In this document: one piece after another, positions 56,801 to 64,000 of the stretch
Numbering within the stretch: the first letter of the stretch is position 1
Layout of the letters: every line of letters starts with the position of its first letter
From: an uncultured Cryomorphaceae bacterium
GTDB taxonomy: Bacteria > Bacteroidota > Bacteroidia > Flavobacteriales > Schleiferiaceae
Direction: 5' to 3'
Assembly: GCA_902614915.1 (NCBI GenBank)
Contig: CACMMX010000007.1
Span: 1 to 64,000 of the forward strand
DNA length: 64,000 nucleotides
Translations under genes and position numbers: made by a program
Notes under the pieces: model-generated
Database searches by the model: none
The model's input: the letters and a program-made list of their open reading frames with translations, nothing else
What the model was told of the DNA's origin: nothing

Positions 56801-57269
56801 TCACATGAAAGCCGTGAAGGCTTTTATTGAAGGCATGGAGCCCGGTGCAATAGATGATTTTGAAAGCAAAGGAGCAATCTCCTTTGAAGATCAAGGTCAA
56901 CTGGTCACCATAGACATCGCTGATTGTGAAGTAGTAACAGAAGACATTCCGGGAATGCTGGTTGCAACCGGTGATGGTTTAACCGTTGCATTAGACGCCG
57001 AATTGACGGAGGAATTACGCAATGAAGGATTGGCAAGAGAATTGGTGAACAGACTTCAAAATTTGCGTAAATCATCAGGATTAGATGTTATGGACAGAAT
57101 TTCTGTTACGATTCAATCTGAAGAAACCTTCTCGTCGAATCTAGAAAATTTCGAAACATATATAAAAGACGAAGTGCTAGCAGATTGTATATTATGGAGC
57201 GAAACCTCTGAAAACGAAACAGAAGTAGAAGGGTATAATATTTATATTTCCATTTCAAAGATTTATTAA
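53820..57269 (+). CDS. ileS: Isoleucyl-tRNA synthetase
   Basis: A 1,149-residue class I synthetase; the ATG at 53820 (MSTFPEYSHLDLAAVHKN) is preferred to an upstream TTG. The HIGH-like signature is PPSANGLPGIHHVMGR, the tRNA-Ile editing domain lies at about 190-400, and the KMSKS loop is GMKMSKRLGN. The long C-terminal region and overall size match the eukaryote-like IleS2 class, associated with lower mupirocin sensitivity, though that property is inference here. It is co-transcribed with the RidA-family gene and followed by the dksA-like gene after 40 bases. Confidence 0.96.
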   Translation: MSTFPEYSHLDLAAVHKNVLERWRAENVFEQTLSKRQGAEPWIFFEGPPSANGLPGIHHVMGRCLKDVFCRYKTQQGYLVNRKAGWDTHGLPVELGVEKELGITKEDIGNKISIFDYNNACRKAVMRYTDIWKELTNQMGYWVDLDNPYVTYDAKYMESVWWLLAELYKKGLIYKGYTIQPYSPKAGTGLSSHELNQPGCYRNVKDHSVIAQFKMISSEKTRALFDTEDAQFLAWTTTPWTLPSNTALTVGPKIEYSLVKTFNQYTFEPVNIIAASALLGKLFGKKFAEGDTNSYQNGDKKIPFEVLKSFQGKDLVGIRYEQLLPYALPHERPEDAFQIIPGDFVTTEDGTGIVHTAPTFGAEDAKVAADAGVPPLLVLDENNELVPLVDLRGKFRSELADPIFGLGNEYIKSEYLTDNEKETAFREQKEKLKPIIPELKTYLSVDERIALKLKLENKAFKIEKYEHSYPHCWRTDKPVLYYPLDSWFIKSTSKKDQMIALNKTINWKPASSGTGRFGNWLENLNDWNLSRSRFWGIPLPIWSTEDGDHHICIGSVEMLQSEIRKSIDAGNMDHNPLEGFVAGDMSASNYDKIDLHRHIMDKVILTSPKGKVMRRESDLIDVWFDSGSMPYAQWHYPFENRDKVDGHGAFPANFIAEGVDQTRGWFFTLHAISSMIFNKVAYKNVISNGLVLDKNGMKMSKRLGNAVDPFETMEKYGADTLRWYMLTNASPWDNLRFDVDGLEEVRRKFFGTLHNTYAFFALYANVDDFQFKEAAIPASMRPEMDQWILSELNSLIAQVVDSMEAFEPTRAFRPIQEFTVEKLSNWYVRLGRRRFWKGEYEADKISAYQTLWTCLETLSRLMAPLAPFYADRLYHDLHNGVVLEKENSVHLTEYPSSNESLINKELEHKINTARKLTSLVLSIRKKENLKVRQPLARVLVPALNDDDTKILESIQDLLLAEVNVKTIEIIAPDAGVFIKKVRPNFKALGPKVGRHMKAVKAFIEGMEPGAIDDFESKGAISFEDQGQLVTIDIADCEVVTEDIPGMLVATGDGLTVALDAELTEELRNEGLARELVNRLQNLRKSSGLDVMDRISVTIQSEETFSSNLENFETYIKDEVLADCILWSETSENETEVEGYNIYISISKIY

Positions 57270-57309
57270 ATTCGTGCTTCCTCAACCTATACAGTAAACT
57301 AATTTGAAC

Positions 57310-57693
57310 ATGTCGGATAAAGCAAAAACCAGATATAATGATTCAGAATTAGCAGAATTCAGAGCAATCATTGAAAAAAAAATAGTAAAAGCTGAAGAAG
57401 ATTTAGCGCTTCTAAGAGAGCAATTTGCAAATGATATGAATAATGGTACAGACGATACCTCTCCTCAGTTTAAATCATTTGAAGAGGGCTCTATCACCAT
57501 GAGTAAAGAAAGAAACTCTCAATTAGCTTCACGGCAGGAGAAATTTATTCGCGATTTAAAAAATGCCATCGTGCGTATTGAAAATAAAACTTATGGGATA
57601 TGCAGAGTTACCGGTAAACTTATTGAAGCAGATAGACTTAAATTAGTTCCTCACGCGACACTAAGCATGGAAGCTAAACTTAATCAGCGTTGA
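57310..57693 (+). CDS. DksA/TraR-family protein with degenerate zinc finger
   Basis: A 127-residue protein, from the ATG at 57310. It has an N-terminal coiled coil (residues about 10-75) and the C-terminal DksA-like segment YGICRVTGKLIEADRLKLVPHAT. The four zinc cysteines of DksA are reduced to one, as in the Bacteroidota branch of the family. DksA proteins enter the RNA polymerase secondary channel and act with ppGpp; whether this variant does so is unknown. Its stop TGA overlaps the TTG start of lspA. Confidence 0.88.
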   Translation: MSDKAKTRYNDSELAEFRAIIEKKIVKAEEDLALLREQFANDMNNGTDDTSPQFKSFEEGSITMSKERNSQLASRQEKFIRDLKNAIVRIENKTYGICRVTGKLIEADRLKLVPHATLSMEAKLNQR

Positions 57694-58277
57694 GAAAAGC
57701 AACTTCAATTGTTCTAGCCGTACTGCTAATTGACCAATTGGTAAAGCTTTGGATAAAGAGCACTATGTATCTTGGTCAAAGCTTTGAAATCACCTCTTGG
57801 TTTCATATTCATTTTACCGAAAACCCGGGAATGGCTTTTGGATTAGAGCTCGGGGGCGTTACAGGAAAATTAGTTTTGACGATTTTCAGAATTATCGCCA
57901 TAGTTGGCCTGACTTTTTGGCTTCGCTCAAATATTAAATCGGGTGCCCCCCAAACAGCTATTTGGGGGATAAGTCTCATTTTGGCGGGGGCGATTGGTAA
58001 TGTTTTAGACAGTTTGTATTACGGTCTTATTTTTTCAGATTCATTGGGAAAGATTGCAGAATTTATGCCTGAAACAGGAGGTTACGCTCCGGCATTACAA
58101 GGTAAAGTGGTGGATATGCTCTACTTCCCGCTCTATGAAGGAAATCTTCCAGAATGGCTGCCTATTTGGGGCGGTAAATACTTTACCTTTTTTAGGCCTA
58201 TATTCAATATTGCAGATACCGCAATATCTACTGGTGTAGGCCTTCTATTTATCTTTCAACGTAGTGTTTTTAGGTAA
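57690..58277 (+). CDS. lspA: Lipoprotein signal peptidase
   Basis: A 195-residue inner-membrane aspartyl protease that cleaves prolipoproteins after lipid attachment. The start is a TTG overlapping the upstream stop. Conserved blocks are FTENPGMAFGLELGG, GAIGNVLDSLYYG (first catalytic Asp) and FNIADTAISTGVG (second catalytic Asp). Four membrane helices are predicted. The loop before the second catalytic Asp, about residues 115-165, is longer than in E. coli, as in other Bacteroidota. Several lipoproteins in this window would be its substrates. Confidence 0.95.
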   Translation: MRKATSIVLAVLLIDQLVKLWIKSTMYLGQSFEITSWFHIHFTENPGMAFGLELGGVTGKLVLTIFRIIAIVGLTFWLRSNIKSGAPQTAIWGISLILAGAIGNVLDSLYYGLIFSDSLGKIAEFMPETGGYAPALQGKVVDMLYFPLYEGNLPEWLPIWGGKYFTFFRPIFNIADTAISTGVGLLFIFQRSVFR

Positions 58278-58981
58278 TGGGGCAGTGGCTCGACTTCACC
58301 TTCGGCGACCAATCTTGTCGTTTATATTTTGACGGTTCAATGCATGTGAATGCTTTGAATACTTTATTTATTTCTGACCTTCATCTTGGCAAAAGCGGTC
58401 AATTACGAAAAGAAGGAATCCCAACTCCTGTTGCGGTTCATAAAAAAGGAATGCAAAGATTAAAAGAGGCTATAAAAAGGCATCCTTATTCCAATGTGGT
58501 ATTTCTTGGGGACCTTTTTGATGGGTATCAAAATAGAGAAACTATAGATCTAAAGAGTCTTATTGAAAAAGAATACCACCGTACTTTTACTTTAGTCAGA
58601 GGGAATCACGACCATGATGTACCAGATTGGAGTGACTTAAATATCACTGATGTATTAGAAATTGGAAACTTTATCTGTATCCATGAACCGCCAGGCACTA
58701 ATTTCAAAAACAACAGGCCCTTCCGATGGGCTACAGCAAAAACAGTCTTCCCAGAACTATCAAGGGAAAAAGTTCTTCTGTGTGGCCATCTTCATCCTGG
58801 TGCTACACTAAAGGGGAAAGGAAAATTCAGAGTAAAAATCAAAGCATTTTTCTTCAACGATTGGATAGCTATCCTGCCTGCTTTTGGAGCATTGACTGGA
58901 CACCATCCTTTGGGCGAGGCGGGCCATTATTTCGGAATATTTGAAAACCAAATTAAATCACTCGGTAATTGGTCAGAATAA
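58277..58981 (+). CDS. pdeM: PdeM-like metallophosphoesterase
   Basis: A 234-residue calcineurin-type phosphoesterase. Metal ligands are in SDLHLGKSGQLRKEGIPTP, FLGDLFDG, VRGNHDHDVPDW, CIHEPPG and LCGHLHPGATLKGKG. The region after the first motif and the C-terminal ILPAFGALTGHHPL match the ligase-associated DNA-repair endonuclease PdeM. That system usually includes an ATP-dependent ligase, an exonuclease and a helicase, none of which are nearby, so the name rests on motifs only. The ATG overlaps the last base of the lspA stop. Confidence 0.82.
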   Translation: MGQWLDFTFGDQSCRLYFDGSMHVNALNTLFISDLHLGKSGQLRKEGIPTPVAVHKKGMQRLKEAIKRHPYSNVVFLGDLFDGYQNRETIDLKSLIEKEYHRTFTLVRGNHDHDVPDWSDLNITDVLEIGNFICIHEPPGTNFKNNRPFRWATAKTVFPELSREKVLLCGHLHPGATLKGKGKFRVKIKAFFFNDWIAILPAFGALTGHHPLGEAGHYFGIFENQIKSLGNWSE

Positions 58982-59056
58982 TCGTTTTTTAACCCTCTTT
59001 TAACCAATTATTTTCCGCAATATGCGTTCTTTTGACCTTGATTAAAAACCATATTT

Positions 59057-60052
59057 ATGCAGACGACTCCTGATATCATCGCATTAAATGAAAGCATTAA
59101 AAATGAAAGTTCATTTATAACCCTCATTCAAAATGAACTGAGTAAAGTAATCATTGGCCAACAAGGCATGGTCGAAGGTCTTTTAATTGGATTGTTAGCC
59201 GACGGTCATGTTTTATTAGAAGGTGTACCTGGTTTAGCAAAAACACTTGCCATTAATAGTCTAAGTCAGACTATTGGCGCTTCATTCTCTCGGGTACAGT
59301 TTACCCCAGATTTGTTACCGTCAGATATCATAGGTACACAGATTTACAACATGAGTGAACATCTTTTTGAAACTAAAAAAGGCCCGGTATTTAGCAACTT
59401 TGTCCTTGCAGATGAAATCAATAGAGCTCCTGCAAAAGTTCAAAGTGCACTACTTGAAGCAATGCAAGAAAGGCAAGTGACTCTAGGTGATAAAAGCTAC
59501 TCATTGCCTAAGCCTTTTTTGGTAATGGCTACTCAAAACCCGGTTGAACAAGAAGGGACTTATCCTCTCCCTGAAGCGCAAATGGACCGATTCCTGTTGA
59601 AAATCACATTGACCTATCCTGAAAGAGATAATGAAAGAACCATAATGCGTAATCAGCTTCGCAGCAACACGGAATCATTAAATTCCGTGATCAGTACCGA
59701 GCAAATTCTAAAGGCGCGTGCAGCTATTGATAGTATCTATATGGATGAAAAGATTGAATCTTACATCCTTGATATTGTTTTTGCAACTCGATTTCCAGAG
59801 GAATTTGCCATCCCTAGCTTGAGTAATAAAATTAGTTTTGGTGCCTCACCACGTGGTTCTATAGCATTAGCAAAGGCGGCAAAATGCCATGCATTCCTTA
59901 GACATCGGGGCTTTGTTATTCCAGAAGATGTCCGAGCTGTAGCCCCCTCCGTTTTGCGACATAGGATTGGTTTAACCTATGAGGCAGAAGCGGAAGAAAT
60001 CACCCAAGACGATATAGTTACCGAGGTGCTCAACACCTTAATGGTTCCCTAG
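59057..60052 (+). CDS. MoxR-family AAA ATPase
   Basis: A 331-residue AAA+ chaperone-like ATPase. Walker A is GVPGLAKT at 56-63 and Walker B is FVLADEINRAP with LADE at 117-120. Sensor and arginine-finger segments include MATQNPVEQEGTYPLPEAQMDRF. MoxR proteins work with von Willebrand A-domain proteins to insert metal or to assemble complexes, and they head the Bacteroidota aerotolerance (Bat) operon. DUF58, BatD-like, BatA and BatB genes follow in order, supporting that role. Confidence 0.94.
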   Translation: MQTTPDIIALNESIKNESSFITLIQNELSKVIIGQQGMVEGLLIGLLADGHVLLEGVPGLAKTLAINSLSQTIGASFSRVQFTPDLLPSDIIGTQIYNMSEHLFETKKGPVFSNFVLADEINRAPAKVQSALLEAMQERQVTLGDKSYSLPKPFLVMATQNPVEQEGTYPLPEAQMDRFLLKITLTYPERDNERTIMRNQLRSNTESLNSVISTEQILKARAAIDSIYMDEKIESYILDIVFATRFPEEFAIPSLSNKISFGASPRGSIALAKAAKCHAFLRHRGFVIPEDVRAVAPSVLRHRIGLTYEAEAEEITQDDIVTEVLNTLMVP

Positions 60053-60064
60053 AATTCCTCTGAT

Positions 60065-60934
60065 TTGGACGCAATTACCTTATTACAACAAGTTCGTCGC
60101 ATAGAAATTAAAACGCGCCGATTAAGCGATCAGCTCTTTTCCGGAGAATATCAAAGTTCATTCAAAGGAAGAGGTATGAGCTTTACCGAAGTTCGTCCTT
60201 ACCAAAGTGGTGATGATGTCCGGAGCATAGATTGGAATGTCACTGCTAGAAAACGTGCACCCTACATTAAAGTATTTGAGGAAGAACGCGAATTAACCTT
60301 GTTTTTAGTAATCGACATCAGCAAGAGTATACAGTACGGAACAAGCGAGCGTAGCAAGCGCGATTCATTAACTGAAATAGCCGCGACTTTAGCTTTTAGT
60401 GCTATGGGTAATAATGATAAAATTGGCATCATACTCTTTGCTGGAGAGGTTGAAAAGGTGATTCCACCTAAAAAAGGTAAAAAGCATGTCATGCGAATAA
60501 TTCAGACCCTTTTGGAATGGAAGCCTCAATCTTCCGGAACGAATATTGACCTAGCAATAGAACATTTATTGAAAATTCAAAAGCGGCACAGTAATGTGTT
60601 TATAATGAGCGATTTTATTGGCAATTTGCCCGATAAAAGTTTTAAAATCGCGGCAAAACGCTATGATTTGTGTGCAATTCACAGTTTTGACGAAAAAGAA
60701 ATTTCATTGCCCTCTTTGGGTATGGTCCCAATACAGGATCTTGAAACTGGTACCGTGCGTTGGATAAATTCAAACAGCAGAGAATTACGAAATAAACTAT
60801 TTAAGCGATTTGAATATAAAAACACGCAACTGAGCACCCTTGCTAAGCAGTCCGGTGCCGGCTTAATCTCAGTAGAGATGAATGAAGATTATGTTCCTCC
60901 ACTATTGAACTACTTAAAATCTAAGTCGCGATAA
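60065..60934 (+). CDS. DUF58 protein of the aerotolerance operon
   Basis: A 289-residue protein starting at a TTG. It has the DUF58 signature GRGMSFTEVRPYQSGDDVRSIDWNVTAR near residue 38, followed by a vWA-like region with the metal-site block LVIDISKSIQYG. It is cytoplasmic and probably works with MoxR. The function of DUF58 in this operon is not established. It is 12 bases after moxR and its stop shares an A with the next start. Confidence 0.9.
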   Translation: MDAITLLQQVRRIEIKTRRLSDQLFSGEYQSSFKGRGMSFTEVRPYQSGDDVRSIDWNVTARKRAPYIKVFEEERELTLFLVIDISKSIQYGTSERSKRDSLTEIAATLAFSAMGNNDKIGIILFAGEVEKVIPPKKGKKHVMRIIQTLLEWKPQSSGTNIDLAIEHLLKIQKRHSNVFIMSDFIGNLPDKSFKIAAKRYDLCAIHSFDEKEISLPSLGMVPIQDLETGTVRWINSNSRELRNKLFKRFEYKNTQLSTLAKQSGAGLISVEMNEDYVPPLLNYLKSKSR

Positions 60935-61830
60935 TGGTTAGAACTATAGTATTTATCCTTATTCTATCCTCAAATTGGCTTGTTGGTCAAGAACAACGTG
61001 CTGTGGATCATGCTGTATTACATGCGTATTGTGATACCTCAAATTATTACGTTGGTGATCTAATAAAGTATACCATAGAGCACACAAGCAGCGCAGATTC
61101 ATTCGAGCTTGATTCCATTCAGGAATTGACGTTAATTTCATTGCAAACCGATACTTTGAAACAAAGTATTCAATATAGTATTTCCTTTCTTGCGCTTGAT
61201 TCGGGAACGTTCACCTTACCCTTTGCAGAAGTGCGAATTGGTGCCAATTTGTATAAAAATGACTCCGTAGTTGTACAAGTGAATATTATTCCTGAGGCGC
61301 AAGGGGTATTACGTGCAGAAGATAGAGCATTAGCAACCGTTCCATTTAGTTTATTGGGTTGGGTCAATCATTATAAAATTCATCTAGGGCTTGGCGCTCT
61401 TGCCTTATTAATACTCTTTGCAATTGTTCGATATTTTCAACGTAAACCTTCCCCCTCTGAAAAACCTTTAGCTGTTTCTTCAAAAGATTGGTTTGGTGAC
61501 ACGATGAGAGAACTGGCAAGGCTCAAAGAAGAAAAACTTTGGGAACAAGATGCGAAAGATTACTATGTACAAATTGGCGACATACTTAGACTGTATCTAA
61601 GCGAGCAATGTGGTTTACCTCTGACCGAACAAACTACTGCCGAGAGTCTCTCTATGCTTCAAAATAAATGGAAAGAAGAATGGCTACAGAGTTATGAATT
61701 TATAATGACTCGAGCAGATTTTGTAAAATTTGCAAAAGGTCAGATGACCGTTCAAGACCATCTAGACTGCCTGAGCCGAGCGGAAGAATTGGTGGTTAAT
61801 TTCAAACCTAAATCTGACCAAGATGAGTGA
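60934..61830 (+). CDS. BatD-like membrane protein of the aerotolerance operon
   Basis: A 298-residue protein with a signal peptide (MVRTIVFILILSSNWLVGQ), a beta-rich periplasmic region to about 140, one membrane helix near residues 148-167 (GLGALALLILFAIVRYFQ), and a cytoplasmic helical tail of about 120 residues with KDYYVQIGDILRLYLSEQ. It sits where batD or a batD-like gene is expected, between DUF58 and batA. It is shorter than the classical BatD, so it may be a partial equivalent (the DUF4381-like short form). Its stop overlaps the batA start by eight bases. Confidence 0.75.
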   Translation: MVRTIVFILILSSNWLVGQEQRAVDHAVLHAYCDTSNYYVGDLIKYTIEHTSSADSFELDSIQELTLISLQTDTLKQSIQYSISFLALDSGTFTLPFAEVRIGANLYKNDSVVVQVNIIPEAQGVLRAEDRALATVPFSLLGWVNHYKIHLGLGALALLILFAIVRYFQRKPSPSEKPLAVSSKDWFGDTMRELARLKEEKLWEQDAKDYYVQIGDILRLYLSEQCGLPLTEQTTAESLSMLQNKWKEEWLQSYEFIMTRADFVKFAKGQMTVQDHLDCLSRAEELVVNFKPKSDQDE

Positions 61831-62818
61831 TTGGAATTTTAGCGACCCATTGTGGATTTACGGCCTGATAGCAATACCTATTGCCATTATAATGATGGTG
61901 ATATTGCGTTCCAAACGGATGAATCATTATGGGTACTCTCAAATAGAAGGGATAGGGAAATATTGGGTTGCATCGTTAAAAAACTATACGGGTATTTTAT
62001 CATGGTTAGCCGTAGGTTCTATTTGTATCGCCTTGGCTCGCCCACAGACAACACAAGTCAACCAACAACCATCACAAACCCTAGGTATTGATATGATGTT
62101 GGCGTTAGATATAAGCACGTCCATGTTGGCAAAAGACCTAAAACCAAATAGACTAGAAGCATTAAAGGAAGTTGCTACAGACTATGTGATTAGAAGGAAT
62201 ATGGATAGGATTGGCCTAGTGATTTACGCAGGAGAATCATATAGCCCCGTTCCTTTAACTACTGATCATAGCTTACTTAATGAACAAATTAGGTCATTGC
62301 AATATGATATGCTTGATGGTGGTACAGCAATTGGCATGGGACTTAGTACTGCAGCAAATAGACTAGCAGAAAGCACAGCTAAAAGTAAAATCATCATCCT
62401 TCTCACAGATGGTGAGAATAATGCTGGGTTAGTAGATCCTATTCAAGCAGGCGAATTATGTGCAAGTTTGGGCATCAAAGTATATACAATTGGCCTAGGC
62501 ACCAATGGGATTGCTTCGATGCCCGTGGGTATTGACCCGAATACTAAAAAATTTGTTTACCGTCCTGTGCAAGTTACCATAGACGAATCGCTACTTAAAA
62601 GAATAGCTGAGATGACCAATGGTCAATATTTTAGAGCTACGGACAGGGAAAGCTTGGAGAATATTTATGAAATTATTGACAGTCTAGAAAAAAGTGAAAT
62701 TGAAGGATTTCAATTTTACAGATATGATGAACATTATTCCGTTTTTGTGTGGATAGCAATAGCTTTCATAGCATTTGAATTGTTATTAAATTTTGTAGTC
62801 TTAAAATCTGCTTTTTAA
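61823..62818 (+). CDS. batA: BatA, von Willebrand A-domain membrane protein
   Basis: A 331-residue protein with N-terminal helices at about 12-28 and 57-72, a vWA domain from about 90, and a C-terminal helix (VFVWIAIAFIAFELLLNFVV). The MIDAS metal site is intact: DISTS at 96-100 and a later Thr/Asp region (ILLTDGENNAG). BatA is one of the aerotolerance proteins, first named in Bacteroides, whose biochemical role is unclear. The overlap with the next gene is a single base. Confidence 0.9.
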   Translation: MSDWNFSDPLWIYGLIAIPIAIIMMVILRSKRMNHYGYSQIEGIGKYWVASLKNYTGILSWLAVGSICIALARPQTTQVNQQPSQTLGIDMMLALDISTSMLAKDLKPNRLEALKEVATDYVIRRNMDRIGLVIYAGESYSPVPLTTDHSLLNEQIRSLQYDMLDGGTAIGMGLSTAANRLAESTAKSKIIILLTDGENNAGLVDPIQAGELCASLGIKVYTIGLGTNGIASMPVGIDPNTKKFVYRPVQVTIDESLLKRIAEMTNGQYFRATDRESLENIYEIIDSLEKSEIEGFQFYRYDEHYSVFVWIAIAFIAFELLLNFVVLKSAF

Positions 62819-64000
62819 TGGATTTCAAGTGGCAATTTCCAGAATTATTAATCGTTGGACCGGTGCTATTTACAACGCTGACTATCTGTTCTTTTCTATT
62901 TCATAATTGGAGAAAAAAGGTCTGGAAAATCTTGGGCTTAGCGTATTCATCTGCTAAACTTGAGAGGTCATTTGCATCTATAAGGTTCTTCACTAAATAC
63001 GCCCTGCTTGCTCTATCTCTGTTATTTCTTGGGCTGAGTCTAGCAAACCTTCAAATGGGTGGTCAAAAGCAAAAGGTAAATCGCAAGGGTACGGATGTAG
63101 TATTTGCACTTGATGTGAGCCGCTCTATGTTGGCGGAAGATATTGCCCCTAATAGATTAGACAAGGCAAAGCTGCTCATTTCAAGAACACTTGGCCAGCT
63201 GAGCGGTGATCGTGTTGGTCTAATTGCATATGCCGGAAGTGCATATCCTGCCCTGCCAATTACAACAGATTATGTGTCAGCAAAAATGGCTTTGGATGCT
63301 GCTAATCCAAATGCAATTCCATCGCAAGGAACAAACCTGGCTGCAGCCCTCGAATATGCCTTTGGTTACTTTAATCCAGCATCCCCAGCGGGCAGGTTAA
63401 TAATTGTCTTTACCGACGGAGAAGATCATGAAGAATTGACGGGGCTTGAACTTCCAGAATTTCCTGTACAAATTCTCTTTGTAGGGCTGGGCACGCAAAC
63501 CGGCGGTCCCATTCCAATTCAGAAAACCAAATCGGGAACTATTTACAAAAAGGATAAAAAAGGCGAAGTAGTCATTACAAGAAGAGATGAAAAAATATTG
63601 TCCAATCTCATGGAAGAAATCGGTGCAAAATATATAGACGGAAACAGAACTGATGAGGCAATTAAACTTGTACAAGATTTTATACTAACGGGCGAGCAAG
63701 CGGCTATTTCAGAGGAAATCGCAATTGACTATGAGCCACAGTTTCAATGGTTTCTTTTTCCCGCGTTACTCTTCCTTTTACTTTATACACTCTTACCTAA
63801 TAAAATAGGTAATCCAACCAAATACGGTACCTTAATCGTGCTATTGGCCTGTTCATCGTTAAAGGCACAGAATGCCGACACCCTTAAATCAAGTCCAACA
63901 ATTAAAGAAGGCAGTGCTCACGATTATTACAACAGTATCAAACAAGGGAATAAATTAGCCGAAGGGGATAATTCATCTATCGCATCCCAAGAATTTCTGA
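62818..64000 (+). CDS. batB: BatB-type vWA protein, apparent BatB-BatC fusion, cut by the window edge
   Basis: The frame stays open for 394 codons to the end of the window. Residues about 10-27 and 60-78 are membrane helices, then a vWA domain with MIDAS DVSRS at 99-103 and VFTDGEDHEEL. A third helix at about 309-329 would normally end BatB. Here the frame continues through another hydrophobic stretch (GTLIVLLACSSLKAQ, 337-351) into a soluble segment AHDYYNSIKQGNKLAEGDN that looks like the first TPR helices of BatC. The fused part is incomplete, so its TPR content needs the sequence beyond 64000. Confidence 0.85.
   Translation, partial: MDFKWQFPELLIVGPVLFTTLTICSFLFHNWRKKVWKILGLAYSSAKLERSFASIRFFTKYALLALSLLFLGLSLANLQMGGQKQKVNRKGTDVVFALDVSRSMLAEDIAPNRLDKAKLLISRTLGQLSGDRVGLIAYAGSAYPALPITTDYVSAKMALDAANPNAIPSQGTNLAAALEYAFGYFNPASPAGRLIIVFTDGEDHEELTGLELPEFPVQILFVGLGTQTGGPIPIQKTKSGTIYKKDKKGEVVITRRDEKILSNLMEEIGAKYIDGNRTDEAIKLVQDFILTGEQAAISEEIAIDYEPQFQWFLFPALLFLLLYTLLPNKIGNPTKYGTLIVLLACSSLKAQNADTLKSSPTIKEGSAHDYYNSIKQGNKLAEGDNSSIASQEFL

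Noticed and set aside
63397-63675. 92-codon minus-strand frame at the right edge
   Set aside because: Antisense to the continuous BatB frame, which has an intact vWA domain.

Overview
The window is a gene-dense stretch of a Bacteroidota chromosome, most likely from a marine or freshwater member of the Flavobacteriales. Family-level clues point the same way: a MurF-alanine racemase fusion, a DAHP synthase-chorismate mutase fusion, a three-gene succinate dehydrogenase (sdhCAB), a SecA of about 1,110 residues without a zinc-binding tail, a long isoleucyl-tRNA synthetase, an HU-like/SPOR protein, DUF6341/DUF6427 genes beside purD, a moxR-DUF58-batD/A/B aerotolerance operon, two proteins with type IX secretion (T9SS) C-terminal domains, and promoters of the Bacteroidota form TTG-N17-21-TAnnTTTG. 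No tRNA, rRNA, insertion sequence, integrase, phage gene or CRISPR array was seen.

Layout. 1-7,230 is core: murF/alr and tdk leftwards, then a rightward run of a conserved unknown, rsmI, the DAHP synthase fusion and recJ. 7,231-16,740 looks like an accessory segment. By eye it is richer in A+T, it opens with a truncated histidine phosphatase, and it carries mostly exported or lipid-anchored proteins: two lipoproteins, a DUF2490 protein, an NTF2-like protein, a MerC-like metal protein behind a perfect palindrome, a T9SS-exported endonuclease/phosphatase, an SGNH-like lipoprotein next to a CotH kinase, and an unknown secreted protein. 16,825-18,957 is the Kdo precursor operon kdsA-kdsC-kdsD. 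19,185-31,000 mixes an FAD oxidoreductase, a CapA-like protein, menB, a nitroreductase coupled to an SGNH lipoprotein, an RluA enzyme, a second CotH protein with a T9SS tail, trmB, an alkyltransferase-like protein, a CAT-like acetyltransferase and a YjbR protein. 30,918-39,862 holds lepA, sdhCAB, a peptidase-hydrolase pair and gdhA.

40,501-45,338 contains a SPOR protein, an acyl-CoA thioesterase, a heptosyltransferase-like enzyme, the DUF6427/DUF6341 divergent pair and purD. 45,399-52,944 is one leftward run, secA-RND-rmlA-polyprenyl synthase, with gaps of only a few bases. 53,381-58,981 is a rightward run of ridA, ileS, a DksA-like gene, lspA and a PdeM-like phosphoesterase. The window ends inside the aerotolerance operon. 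Its last gene runs off the edge and appears to be a BatB-BatC fusion.

No complete novel system could be demonstrated. The best leads are the palindrome-controlled MerC gene, the SGNH lipoprotein-CotH kinase pair with its unusual C-terminal tail, the alkyltransferase-like protein lacking its cysteine, the apparent BatB-BatC fusion, and a decayed reading frame at 24,118-24,309. Family assignments come from reading motifs; no database search was run.
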